Source of the DNA: an uncultured Bacteroidales bacterium
Lineage (GTDB): Bacteria; Bacteroidota; Bacteroidia; Bacteroidales; Paludibacteraceae
Assembly: GCA_900319035.1 (NCBI GenBank)
Contig: ONMU01000001.1
Location: 1-64,000 of the forward strand
Direction of reading: 5' to 3'
Length of the DNA: 64,000 nucleotides
A program made the translations under genes and the position numbers. Each line of letters begins with the position of its first letter. Within the stretch, counting starts at the first letter, position 1. The notes under the pieces are model-generated. The model saw only the letters and a program-made list of their open reading frames with translations, made no database searches and was not told the DNA's origin. This document shows positions 25,819 to 33,721 of this stretch, in pieces.

Positions 25819-26037
25819 ATGATGTCCACACGAAGTAACGAAATATCGCTATTCCTTGCCTTTTGCATTGAGCAATACAAGCAACGGCACAATTTGACAG
25901 GTGAGCAATCAATGCGCATCCTTGACCAATATGGTGTCTTAGAATATCTGGAAGCAGGCTATGAACCGTTACACACCCAAAGTGCGCAATGGATTATGGA
26001 AGATATTGACGAATTTATCAATAAAAGAAAGCAATGA
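25819..26037 (+). CDS. DUF3791-family small protein (TA-like cassette)
   Basis: 72 residues, ATG at 25819 or the next codon. A helical protein (EISLFLAFCIEQYKQRHNLT, then GVLEYLEAGYEPLHTQSAQW) matching my recollection of DUF3791, whose genes occur beside DUF3990. Its TGA overlaps the next ATG (ATGA). It is the promoter-proximal gene, the usual antitoxin place. Confidence 0.7.
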   Translation: MMSTRSNEISLFLAFCIEQYKQRHNLTGEQSMRILDQYGVLEYLEAGYEPLHTQSAQWIMEDIDEFINKRKQ

Positions 26038-26519
26038 GAGTCTATCACGGCAGTTTAGAACGTGTTCCGACACCTGAAATACGTCGGGCTACCCGTACGC
26101 TTGACTACGGGACGGGCTTTTATACCACCACTTCCGCAAAACAAGCAGAAGACTGGGTGCGCAAACGCATGGGAGATAGCGGGGCTCCAAAAGGCTACGT
26201 CAATGAGTACGAATTAGACTTGGAGACCGTGAAACAGTTCCATTGTGCCTTTTTTGATTCCCCGACAGACGAGTGGCTGGAGTTTGTTATGAATAACCGT
26301 TTAGACCGCAATTTTACACACAATTACGATGTGGTATATGGTCCGGTAGCCAACGATCGTGTTTATGCTTGTTTCACATTGTACGAGGGCGGAGTAATGA
26401 GCAAGGAGAACTTGCTTGTGGAACTGCGCACTTATGATTTAGTGGACCAATATCTGTTCCATACAGAACAGGCACTCACGGCGTTGACATTTATAAAAGC
26501 AAAGGAGATACTATCATGA
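26034..26519 (+). CDS. DUF3990-family protein, possible ADP-ribosyltransferase-like toxin
   Basis: 161 residues. It begins MRVYHGSLERVPTPEIRRAT and has DYGTGFYTTTSAKQAEDWVR (about 22-41), the Y-H-G-S and D-F/Y-G-x-G-F-Y-x-T motifs of DUF3990. This layout resembles the NAD-binding core of ADP-ribosyltransferase folds. The C-terminal half holds YDVVYGPVANDRVYACF. It overlaps both neighbours by 4 nt, so three proteins are made from one coupled message. The family call is good; toxin activity is inferred. Confidence 0.75.
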   Translation: MRVYHGSLERVPTPEIRRATRTLDYGTGFYTTTSAKQAEDWVRKRMGDSGAPKGYVNEYELDLETVKQFHCAFFDSPTDEWLEFVMNNRLDRNFTHNYDVVYGPVANDRVYACFTLYEGGVMSKENLLVELRTYDLVDQYLFHTEQALTALTFIKAKEILS

Positions 26520-26719
26520 GCGAGATAACACAACAAAATCTGTATCTACTTCTGCCTTTCAAAGTAAGTTGGGTGGCAGACATGTTAGCTGAGGATGAGC
26601 ATATCAGTACGATAGAAGCCATCCGCCGTGTATATTCTTCCGCAATGTATAAGCAATTAGAACAGGAGAGTACCAAACGCTGGCATGAAGGTCCTGTGTC
26701 TTTGTATCAAGCGATATAA
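26516..26719 (+). CDS. Second small helical protein of the DUF3990 cassette
   Basis: 67 residues, helical (FKVSWVADMLAEDEHISTIE, then SSAMYKQLEQESTKRW). Its layout is like the DUF3791-related ORFs that accompany DUF3990 genes, but shorter than the first. It overlaps the DUF3990 stop by 4 nt. The 48-bp element shared with the GNAT operon begins 17 nt after its stop. Confidence 0.65.
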   Translation: MSEITQQNLYLLLPFKVSWVADMLAEDEHISTIEAIRRVYSSAMYKQLEQESTKRWHEGPVSLYQAI

Positions 26720-26736
26720 AAATACTCGTCCCTTCA

Positions 26737-26784
26737 TGACGTTAAACGGATCTCAGGTCTGACCTCACCGACAGCGTAAAAAAG
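26737..26784 (+). repeat. 48-bp 3' element shared by two TA-like operons, copy 2
   Basis: Matches the minus strand of 1974-2021 at 44 of 48 positions, in the same orientation relative to transcription. It contains an 11-nt dyad AGGTCTGACCT. Confidence 0.85.
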
Positions 26785-26852
26785 CTGTGAGAAATATATA
26801 GACATAAAACAGCGCGAAGCGTCGCGCCATAAAATAGCGTAATAAGCCCAAC

Positions 26853-26990
26853 TTGATTTTTCTGAAAACTGGACACTTTTAGAGAATTCATTAACGATTC
26901 AAGCGCGGTTTATGCACGCTCACGTATCAGCGTGAGTTTTCCGTGCGTAAATTTGAATCGTTAAGGTAGTCCAGAACCTCAGAAAATCAA
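26853..26990. other. Three-tier nested inverted repeat (possible structured RNA or small element)
   Basis: The outer arms 26853-26874 and 26969-26990 pair imperfectly (TTGATTTT...CTGGAC with GTCCAG...AAAATCAA). The middle arms TTAACGATTCAA (26891-26902) and TTGAATCGTTAA (26953-26964) are a perfect 12-bp match. Inner arms GCACG-CTCACG and CGTGAG-x-CGTGC (26914-26946) close it. No ORF lies within. AAGC-GCAC-GCTT plus T-run follows near 27005-27020, a possible plus-strand terminator. Nothing else is seen in the 26785-27088 gap. Confidence 0.6.
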
Positions 26991-27088
26991 ATGAAGCGAA
27001 CGAAAGCGCACGCTTTTTATATTGTATATTATGAGTTTCAATATTAACTTTTTAAAGTTGCGCCCGACACGAATTTAGGGAAATGCTT

Positions 27089-28114
27089 ATGAGAAAAAAA
27101 CTTTTTACCCTATTGCTCGCTGTAGCAGCCAGCGTAGGAACCATGTTCGCCTATACTAAAATCGGCGACCTGTATTACAACCTTAATGCAACAGAAAAAA
27201 CCGCAGATGTGACGTATGAGTTACAGTACTCTTGGAATAACTACGAGGGGCTCACAACAGCCAATATCCCTGCATCCGTAACCTATAGTGGCACAACATA
27301 TAGCGTCACCAGCATTGGAGAGGGTGCTTTCGAACATTGCACCGGTTTGACATCTGTGACGATTCCCAATAGCGTCACAAGCATTGGAAGTGATGCTTTC
27401 TATAATTGCACCGGTTTGACCTCTGTGACGATTGGCAATAGCGTTACCAGCATTGGAAATCATACTTTCCATGGTTGCACCGGTTTGACCTCTGTAACGA
27501 TTCCCAATAGCGTCACAAGCATTGGAGATTATGCTTTCGAAGGTTGCAGCGGTTTGACCTCGGTGACGATTGGCAATAGCGTCACCGAAATTAGAAATAA
27601 TGCTTTCCGTTATTGCTTCGGTTTGACCTCTGTGACGATTCCCAACAGCGTCACAAGCATTGGAAGTGAGGCTTTCCGTGGTTGCAGCGGTTTAACGTCT
27701 ATTGAAATCCCCAATAGCGTCACATACATTGGAAGTAGTGCTTTCTCTAGCTGCACCGGTTTGACCTCTGTGACGATTGGCAATAGCGTCACCAGCATTG
27801 GAGAGGGTGCTTTCTATAATTGCAACGGTTTGACCTCTATTACCTGCGAAGCGGTCACTCCTCCAACGTTGAATAGTAGTGTGTTTTATGGAGTTGATAA
27901 ATCGATTCCTCTTTACGTGCCGGCAGGCAGCATTAGTGCCTATCAATCTGCTGATGGTTGGAAAGATTTTACGAATATTTTACCTATTAGCCAGCAAGAC
28001 CTCGAAGATGTACAAGGGAACAATGTACAATGTACAAAGGTTGTTCGTGACGGTCAGATCTTCATCCTCCGCGGGGAGAATATCTATAATGCGCAGGGCG
28101 CGCTGGTAAAGTGA
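27089..28114 (+). CDS. Secreted BspA-like leucine-rich repeat protein
   Basis: 341 residues from the ATG at 27089 (MRKKLFTLLLAVAASVGTMF, a signal peptide). Seven near-identical 23-residue repeats of the form LTSVTIPNSVTSIGSDAF plus Y-N-C-T-G follow, the LRR_5/BspA type that mediates surface binding. A short domain (about 255-300) with VPAGSISAYQSADGWKDF follows. The tail VVRDGQIFILRGENIYNAQG is the same sorting tail as in three other proteins here. Between them, residues LEDVQGNNVQCTK are encoded by the dispersed GACAATGTACAATGTACAA repeat (28007-28040), and ManC contains almost the same peptide. Confidence 0.92.
   Translation: MRKKLFTLLLAVAASVGTMFAYTKIGDLYYNLNATEKTADVTYELQYSWNNYEGLTTANIPASVTYSGTTYSVTSIGEGAFEHCTGLTSVTIPNSVTSIGSDAFYNCTGLTSVTIGNSVTSIGNHTFHGCTGLTSVTIPNSVTSIGDYAFEGCSGLTSVTIGNSVTEIRNNAFRYCFGLTSVTIPNSVTSIGSEAFRGCSGLTSIEIPNSVTYIGSSAFSSCTGLTSVTIGNSVTSIGEGAFYNCNGLTSITCEAVTPPTLNSSVFYGVDKSIPLYVPAGSISAYQSADGWKDFTNILPISQQDLEDVQGNNVQCTKVVRDGQIFILRGENIYNAQGALVK
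27357..27839 (+). repeat. 69-bp coding tandem repeats of the LRR gene
   Basis: Seven in-frame units of 69 bp, about 80-95% alike by eye, encoding the LRR units. Units alternate between IPNSV and IGNSV versions, which suggests duplication in pairs. Confidence 0.9.
28007..28040. repeat. Dispersed family-C repeat inside the LRR gene
   Basis: It reads GATGTACAAGGGAACAATGT and continues ACAATGTACAAAGG. It matches the arms of IVS-like element 2 (33722-33752, 34193-34223) and the copy in manC (59165-59198). Confidence 0.9.
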
Positions 28115-28197
28115 CAAAGGGACAAGGTACAAAATACCAAGAGAGGCAGCCATGACGGCTGCCTCTCCCCCTCTCATCCACTCATCCTCTCATCCAC

Positions 28198-28617
28198 TCA
28201 TCCTCTCATCCCCTTGTAGATCTCTGAGTACATCCATCCGTAGAAATGCTTGTAGCACGTGCTTCCTTTCGGAATGGTTTTCAGGTAGTCCGCGTACTTG
28301 TCCTGCCAGATGCGGGCTTGAGCGAGGTCTTCCTCGCCAAACTCCTCCGGATGATAGCACACACGTTCGATGTCATGCGCCATCCGTTGTGCGGCTAAGA
28401 TCATGTTGAAATTACGCTGATAGCCTTCGGAACGAGGTCCCTCGGGGAAACGCATATAAAAGAGTTCGTGTAACTTGCTGCCGTCCGGTGCGTAGCTCTG
28501 CGGGCCTTGCGGTCTCCAGCGACAAACGAGACGTGCGCGTTTTCTTTTACCATCTTTGACGCTGTCTAACGCGCCATGGAGTTCGTCAATTCCATCTGCT
28601 AATTTAGCTATAGCCAT
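28198..28617 (-). CDS. Hypothetical protein, Bacteroidales-type
   Basis: 139 residues, soluble, basic and aromatic-rich, with no signal peptide. It starts MAIAKLADGIDELHGALDSV; the next part contains RARLVCRWRPQGPQSYAPDG, and the C-terminal part KGSTCYKHFYGWMYSEIYKG. I do not recognise the family and see no catalytic motif. Its last codons run into a CTCATCC simple repeat (28165-28210). It is transcribed away from the LRR gene's end, convergent to it. Confidence 0.6.
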   Translation of the reverse strand: MAIAKLADGIDELHGALDSVKDGKRKRARLVCRWRPQGPQSYAPDGSKLHELFYMRFPEGPRSEGYQRNFNMILAAQRMAHDIERVCYHPEEFGEEDLAQARIWQDKYADYLKTIPKGSTCYKHFYGWMYSEIYKGMRG

Positions 28618-28621
28618 AGTG

Positions 28622-28668
28622 ATAATGAATAATTAATAATTAATAATGAATAATTAATAATGAATATC
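28622..28668. repeat. AT simple repeat upstream of 28198-28617
   Basis: Iterations of AATGAATAATTAATAATTAA, the same word as at 7984-8007. The rest of the 28669-28857 gap holds a GTAGTTGGC triplet repeat (28749-28783) and an 8-bp hairpin TTGTCGCA/TGCGACAA (28808-28827), and no gene. Confidence 0.7.
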
Positions 28669-28857
28669 TTAGTGAGTAAGGTGCTAAGAGGTCCACGGTG
28701 GTAAGTCGATAATAACGGCAATGGTCTAGGATACCATCGAGATTGGACCGTAGTTGGCTAGTAGTTGGCTCGTAGTTGGCACGTTCTTACCCTGTGTGCG
28801 AGAGATGTTGTCGCAAATATGCGACAAAAATGCAAAATGTCTATAATCCAAAATGTG

Positions 28858-28949
28858 TGTCCATATTGTCCATTTGTCCATTTCATCATAATTAGCTATA
28901 AATGAATAGTTTACAAAAGGACAAAATGGACAAATGGACAATATGGACA
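28858..28949. repeat. Perfect 26-bp inverted repeat with 40-bp spacer
   Basis: The arm 28858-28883 (TGTCCATATTGTCCATTTGT...) is the exact reverse complement of 28924-28949. Each arm is built of TGTCCAT units, like the simple-repeat families. The spacer (28884-28923) has no ORF. It resembles an empty version of the four-helix-bundle elements. Nothing recognisable lies between 28950 and the end of the next gene. Confidence 0.85.
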
Positions 28950-28995
28950 AATGGTCACGCAATTTTTTTATAGAAACCGTGCTGGATTTTTTGGA

Positions 28996-30798
28996 TTACC
29001 ACTTCTTCTGGCGGAAGAGGCCGCCGAGGAGGGAGAAGAGGATGTAGAAGGGATAGAGGAGCTCAAGTAAAAGAGCCACGTACCACGGGGTACGTGGTTC
29101 TTTATTTGAGATTTGACATTTGACAATTGACATTTGTGATTTGAGATTTGAGATTTGACAATTGACATTTGTGATTTGTGATTTGTGATTTGTGATTTCT
29201 CTTTGACGAATGAGAGAGTACTCTATCGGGAACTTGATGAGGAGGATCAGAGGACAGAGGAGTTGAAGGAGGTTAGCGGCTACGATGAGTGCGCCACAAC
29301 GGAGGATATCCGGGTCGGTGTATTTGGGTGCCTTGCCTGCCCAACGCATTCGTTGACGGAAGAAAGCACGCCATGTGGGAGCAGGATGAACGACGGCGGT
29401 GAAGTCGGGTTCGTCGATGACGGTGATCTTATAGCCGCGTTTTTTTATGGCTTCTAAGAGGAACATATCGTCGCCGGAAGGAATCTCCGGATGAAGATCA
29501 GGTTCACAAGCAAGCCACGCCTCACGACGAACGATGAGGTTTGCGCCGGAACACATGACAGCATGACCGCGCTTGGCGGTTCGCATGGTAAGTTCTTGGA
29601 TAGCGGCGTACTCGGCAATCTGTAATTTTTCCAATAAAGATGGCTTGTCGCTTTCGCTTTCCATGCGAAGAGCTAATATAATAAGATCTCCGTCTAAAAG
29701 CACCGCCTTCTGTGTGGACTTAGGAAGTACGATATCATCATCGTGGAGCCAGACGTATTCGGAAGTTGCGGCGTGGATGAGTTTGGACAAGGCGTGTTTT
29801 TTGCCTAAATGATCATCATTGACGCCCTTTACGGGCGTAATATGTTGTGGCACAAAATTCGGATAACTCTTGGCAATGCAGGCTTGTTCCTCGATAGACA
29901 CCGGATAGTCCGCACACATCAATGCCATCGCCATTCGGTGGTCGGAGCGGACTTCGTGAAGACGGACGGCTTCGAGACGGTCGGACTCCTTGAAACGGAG
30001 CCGGTCGGTACCGGTGGCAATTAAATCAATCGATAGTTTTTCGCACGTTAGTGCCACTGCCGGATATAAATCCGGACAGTTGAAAAAATCGATTTCTAAT
30101 TGACGATTTGACGATTGACGAGGTACGATTGATTGACGATCGGAATGATTGACGATTTTCGCGCCTTCGGGAGTGAAGGTCGTTTGGACGCCGAAATGCT
30201 CGGCGTAGAGGTCGGCGACGATGCGGTCGCCTTGGAGGGAGTTTTCTGTTAGTTCCTCTAATAATAACTCACCACCATGGATGGCTACGTACTCATACCA
30301 AAAGGCAGCGGAAGACCAACAGGACTCGATGGAATCAGCCAAGCTTGGCTGATACATAGAGGCCATGCGGCGGGAGAGGGTTATATAAGGGGATTCGTTG
30401 GGAGTGACGGGGATGTCTTCGCCGTGGAGGATGAGGGCAGAGGTCGTTTGGGTCGTCGGTTTACCGTCGCGCTCCATGAGACGCGAATCGCCATCCAAGA
30501 CAATAGGTTCTCCTTTATAGCAATATTCCAAATGTACCTGTAAAAATCGCAACGCCGTTCCGCAATTCTTGAGGTTGAGCACCAAAGGTGCTTGTTTGGA
30601 GTTTGGGGCTGCGCCCTTGTTTGGGGTTTGGGCTGCGCCTTGTTTGAAGGTTTGCAGTTGCTCCAGGGCATCGTGGAGGACGAGGACGTCGTCGGGCATA
30701 TCCGAAGAGACCCGCATAAGCGGATCTCCATGGATAGCCTGCAAAAGCAAGATGCGATTTGCGATGCTTTTTGATATCGGAAGTTTAACGTGGTCCAT
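28996..30798 (-). CDS. aroA: Fusion: EPSP synthase (shortened) with truncated GT2 glycosyltransferase
   Basis: 600 residues. The first ~320 are EPSP synthase, the shikimate-pathway enzyme joining shikimate-3-phosphate and PEP: KLPISKSIANRILLLQAI at the start, RFKESDRLEAVRL and SDHRMAMAL later, then KSYPNF. About 40-45 residues normally between the DRL and DHRMAMA motifs are missing. From about residue 324 (DDHLGKKHALSKLI) the frame continues as the C-terminal part of a membrane GT2 (WLHDDDIVLP, SGDDMFLLEA, QRMRWAGK, two C-terminal helix pairs) whose N-terminal nucleotide-binding part is absent. Repeat-encoded inserts occupy about residues 48-66, 219-231 and 533-564. Activity of either half is uncertain. 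Confidence 0.8.
   Translation of the reverse strand: MDHVKLPISKSIANRILLLQAIHGDPLMRVSSDMPDDVLVLHDALEQLQTFKQGAAQTPNKGAAPNSKQAPLVLNLKNCGTALRFLQVHLEYCYKGEPIVLDGDSRLMERDGKPTTQTTSALILHGEDIPVTPNESPYITLSRRMASMYQPSLADSIESCWSSAAFWYEYVAIHGGELLLEELTENSLQGDRIVADLYAEHFGVQTTFTPEGAKIVNHSDRQSIVPRQSSNRQLEIDFFNCPDLYPAVALTCEKLSIDLIATGTDRLRFKESDRLEAVRLHEVRSDHRMAMALMCADYPVSIEEQACIAKSYPNFVPQHITPVKGVNDDHLGKKHALSKLIHAATSEYVWLHDDDIVLPKSTQKAVLLDGDLIILALRMESESDKPSLLEKLQIAEYAAIQELTMRTAKRGHAVMCSGANLIVRREAWLACEPDLHPEIPSGDDMFLLEAIKKRGYKITVIDEPDFTAVVHPAPTWRAFFRQRMRWAGKAPKYTDPDILRCGALIVAANLLQLLCPLILLIKFPIEYSLIRQREITNHKSQITNVNCQISNLKSQMSIVKCQISNKEPRTPWYVALLLELLYPFYILFSLLGGLFRQKKW
29101..29205. repeat. Family-B repeat inside the aroA-GT2 gene
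   Basis: About ten iterations of GATTTGAGATTTGACAATTG and GACATTTGTGATTTG. It is translated in frame as SQITNVNCQISNLKSQMSIV-type sequence near the fusion's C-terminus. The same words occur in the GT2 gene (35605-35683) and the maf gene (38794-38860). Confidence 0.9.
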
Positions 30799-30803
30799 AT
30801 CGG

Positions 30804-30823
30804 ATCGCCCAAGATTGGTCGAT
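30804..30823. repeat. ATCGCCC...GGTCGAT dyad, copy 1
   Basis: It reads ATCGCCCAAGATTGGTCGAT in the gap between the DPP III stop and the aroA-GT2 ATG. Related copies are at 52234, 53539 and 54549. Confidence 0.8.
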
Positions 30824-30831
30824 AGATATTA

Positions 30832-32838
30832 TCAATTGACATCGGGCAGCGGACTGTAGTCACGGGAGTAACGGAGATGCTGGTCGATGTAGCCTTCCGT
30901 GAAGTCAATCTTGACATCGGTGATGTTGCCTTCGGCGTCACGAACAGCCGTATAAACGGGGTTCACGAAACCTTTGTAAGGCGCAAGATTGAGTTTCTGG
31001 TAACGAGCAAGAATCTCTTTGTGGAGGTCTTGGTTGACCTTGACCGCATATTTCTCTACCATCTCTTTTGCCGCAGCGTAGTCGCCTTCGGAAGTGATGC
31101 GCTGGATCTCCGCGAGGAGTTCACCATAGAGGCGGCGGAGACCTTGGTAGTCATTGATTCGGAGGTAGTGTTTGCCGTCACGCTCGATGATCTCCACCTC
31201 TTTATTGGTAGCGTGCTCATAGACCCAGTTGGCGATGAGTTGACGGTTACGCATATGTGCTTCCTCGATGTCTTTGCCCGGCTCGATACGCACGAGTTGG
31301 GTCATGAGACCGTTCATCTGCTGCTGGTAATAACCGGCTTTGAAAGCCTCTTCGTTGGGCAGGAGACCGAGTTCGACGAGTTTCGGGTCGCCGAGGAAAT
31401 ACAGTCCAAAGAGGTCTGCACGGGCTTCCTCGATGGTCGAAGCGTGCTCTTTGAGGGCATCTTTGGAGACACCCGGCAGTAGTTTGCCGGAACCATGACC
31501 GACACACTCATGGAGATCGGTATGCAGGTCGCCGCAGAGGGCTCCGTATTTCTCATAGAGGCTGCGGATCTCATCGTCGATCATGAACTCCTCGTTGAAG
31601 CCGTTGCCTTTCGCAGCCTCGTTATAGGCGTGCATGAGGTTGTCGATCGTGACCGACTTGGAGCCGTACTCTTTGCGGATCCAGTTAGCGTTCGGCAGGT
31701 TGATGCCGATCGGCGTAGCGGGATAGCAGTCACCGGCAAGGATAGCGGCTGTGATGACCTTTGCGGTCACACCCTTGACTTCCTCTTTCTTGTACTTGGG
31801 GTCGGTGGTGGAATGGTCTTCGAACCACTGGGCGTTGGAGGAGATGAGTTGGGTTCGTTTGGTAGCCGCGAGGTCCTTGAAGTTGACCATGGACTCCCAT
31901 GTACCGGTGATACCGAGCGGATCGGAATAGGTCTCTGTGAAACCGTTGACGAAGTCCACACGGCTCTCCAAGTCTTTAACCCAAGCTATGCAGTATTCAT
32001 TAAAAGTCTTGAGGTCGCCTGTCTCGTTGAAGGAGATCATCTTCTCAAGTACCTCACGCTGCTGGTCATTCTCCGCATACTGAAGTGCCTCTTTGAGCCA
32101 ATACACCACATGTTCGAGTGCTTCGCCGTAGAGTCCACCGACTTTGTAAACGCGCTCCTCGATCTCGCCTTTCTCGTTCTTGACGAGCTGGGAGTTCAGA
32201 CCGATCCAGAGGGGTTCGGGCGAGTTGTCCTTATGAGCAGCGTACCATGCTTCGGCTTCCGCTTGGGTGACTCCTTCGCCGTAGTAGTTTCCGGCAGAGT
32301 TCAGCACCAGATCCACACCGTCCTGTGCAGTCGTACGTTTGGGCATGACAGCCGGATCGAACATCACCGGCAGGATAGCCGAGTCATACTCGATACCGGC
32401 TTCAGCACACGCTGATTCGAACCACTCTTGGCTGAACTCAGGCAGGAACTTATCCTCGGAATAATGATGGTGGATACCATTGGAGAACCAGACGCGTTTG
32501 AGATATTTTTCAAATCTCTCAAACTCTTCCGGATTTGAAGATTTGAGGATTTGAAAATTTGAAGATTCATAGAGCGCCTCGCAGGTACGACGGATGCGGA
32601 GGTTATAACGACCGTTTTGGTCAAAGAGGATGTCGCGTCCCCACAGGGCAGCTTCACTCAAGCAGTACAGCAGTTGTTTCTGCTGCAGGCTCAAGGAATC
32701 AAACTCCGGTACATCGTAACGGAGGATTTCCAGATCATAAAACTTATCCACGTTGTAAACAAATTTTTGTTGTTTCTGACAAGCCACAAAAAGGGACAAA
32801 GTAACGATGTACAATGTACAAAGGATTCCTTTTTTCAT
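30832..32838 (-). CDS. Dipeptidyl-peptidase III-like metallopeptidase (M49), lipoprotein
   Basis: 668 residues. Zinc peptidase removing dipeptides. The zinc motif HECVGHGSGK (H-E-x-x-G-H) is near residue 441 and the second motif EEARADLFGLYF near 470. The N-terminus is a lipoprotein signal ending LFVAC, so it is anchored in the envelope. Most of that signal (ILCTLYIVTLSL) is encoded by a copy of the family-C repeat (32787-32824). A second repeat insert, SSNFQILKSSN (about residues 89-104, DNA 32525-32570), lies in the body. It shares one base with the preceding nucleoside phosphorylase stop (TAATG). Confidence 0.9.
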   Translation of the reverse strand: MKKGILCTLYIVTLSLFVACQKQQKFVYNVDKFYDLEILRYDVPEFDSLSLQQKQLLYCLSEAALWGRDILFDQNGRYNLRIRRTCEALYESSNFQILKSSNPEEFERFEKYLKRVWFSNGIHHHYSEDKFLPEFSQEWFESACAEAGIEYDSAILPVMFDPAVMPKRTTAQDGVDLVLNSAGNYYGEGVTQAEAEAWYAAHKDNSPEPLWIGLNSQLVKNEKGEIEERVYKVGGLYGEALEHVVYWLKEALQYAENDQQREVLEKMISFNETGDLKTFNEYCIAWVKDLESRVDFVNGFTETYSDPLGITGTWESMVNFKDLAATKRTQLISSNAQWFEDHSTTDPKYKKEEVKGVTAKVITAAILAGDCYPATPIGINLPNANWIRKEYGSKSVTIDNLMHAYNEAAKGNGFNEEFMIDDEIRSLYEKYGALCGDLHTDLHECVGHGSGKLLPGVSKDALKEHASTIEEARADLFGLYFLGDPKLVELGLLPNEEAFKAGYYQQQMNGLMTQLVRIEPGKDIEEAHMRNRQLIANWVYEHATNKEVEIIERDGKHYLRINDYQGLRRLYGELLAEIQRITSEGDYAAAKEMVEKYAVKVNQDLHKEILARYQKLNLAPYKGFVNPVYTAVRDAEGNITDVKIDFTEGYIDQHLRYSRDYSPLPDVN

Positions 32839-33716
32839 TAGATTCTTTCTAATACGGTTTTTACTAATTCTTTGATACGGGGTTTGTAGTCGGTGTTCGC
32901 AGCTTCGATCTTACGCTGTGCGATGACGCAGCAGACGGTCATAGCGCGGTGACCCATATGCAGGGCGAGACCGGCGATACAAGAACCTTCCATCTCATAG
33001 TTGGTGATACGCTGTCCTTCGTAACGAAAAGCGGTGATCTTCTCGTTGATGTCGGGCACCGCGAGATCGACACGGAGCACACGGCCTTGCGGGCCATAGA
33101 AACCGTTCGAAGCGATAGTACAACCACGCATCATATCGTCCTTGGCGATGCGATCCACGAGTTCGGGATTAGCGGCTACTACGTACGGCACAGCGGCTTT
33201 CTTAGGATACCCCACGAAATCCACGAAAGCTTTCTCGAAGCCGAGGTCAGCAATCTTATCGCGGTCATGATAGAAAGCGAGTACGCCGTCAAAACCGATG
33301 GATTTTTGCGAAACGAGGAAGGTACCCAGAGGGATGTCCTCCTGCATACCGCCACAGGTACCGATACGAACGATGTCAAGGCTTCGTTTCGTCTCTTTTT
33401 CCGTGCGGGTCTCAAAATCGATGTTTGCGAGGGCATCGATCTCATTCATGACGATGTCGCAGTTATCGGTTCCGATACCGGTGGAGATACAAGAGATACG
33501 TTTGCCTTGGAACTTACCGGTGATAGTATGGAACTCACGTGATTGAACGTTACACTCGATGGATCCTTCATCAAAGAAAGAAGCCACCATGTTTACGCGG
33601 TCTTGGTCACCGACGAGGATCACCTTATCCGCGAGGAACTCCGGTTTGAGATGGAGATGAAATGCAGAACCATCATCATTGATGATTAACTGCGAAGCGG
33701 GAAAAAATTTACTCAT
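32838..33716 (-). CDS. Nucleoside phosphorylase (uridine phosphorylase type)
   Basis: 292 residues. It cleaves nucleosides with phosphate. Family stretches include VILVGDQDRVNMVASFFD, STGIGTDNCDIVMNEIDALA, the phosphate-binding IVRIGTCGGMQEDIPLG, and the purine/pyrimidine-site ITNYEMEGSCIAGLALHMGH (the E-M-E-G signature). It is coupled to the downstream peptidase gene. The gap upstream holds the left arms of IVS-like element 2. Confidence 0.9.
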   Translation of the reverse strand: MSKFFPASQLIINDDGSAFHLHLKPEFLADKVILVGDQDRVNMVASFFDEGSIECNVQSREFHTITGKFQGKRISCISTGIGTDNCDIVMNEIDALANIDFETRTEKETKRSLDIVRIGTCGGMQEDIPLGTFLVSQKSIGFDGVLAFYHDRDKIADLGFEKAFVDFVGYPKKAAVPYVVAANPELVDRIAKDDMMRGCTIASNGFYGPQGRVLRVDLAVPDINEKITAFRYEGQRITNYEMEGSCIAGLALHMGHRAMTVCCVIAQRKIEAANTDYKPRIKELVKTVLERI

Positions 33717-33721
33717 AAACT

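Noticed and set aside
26853..26990. Nested inverted repeat as an integron attC site (GCCCAAC lies at its left edge)
   Set aside because: No matching GTTRRRY core is present at the right end and no integrase or cassette array is in the window.
27357..27839. Regular 69-bp repeats that could suggest a CRISPR-like array
   Set aside because: They are continuous in-frame LRR codons with no spacers and no cas genes.
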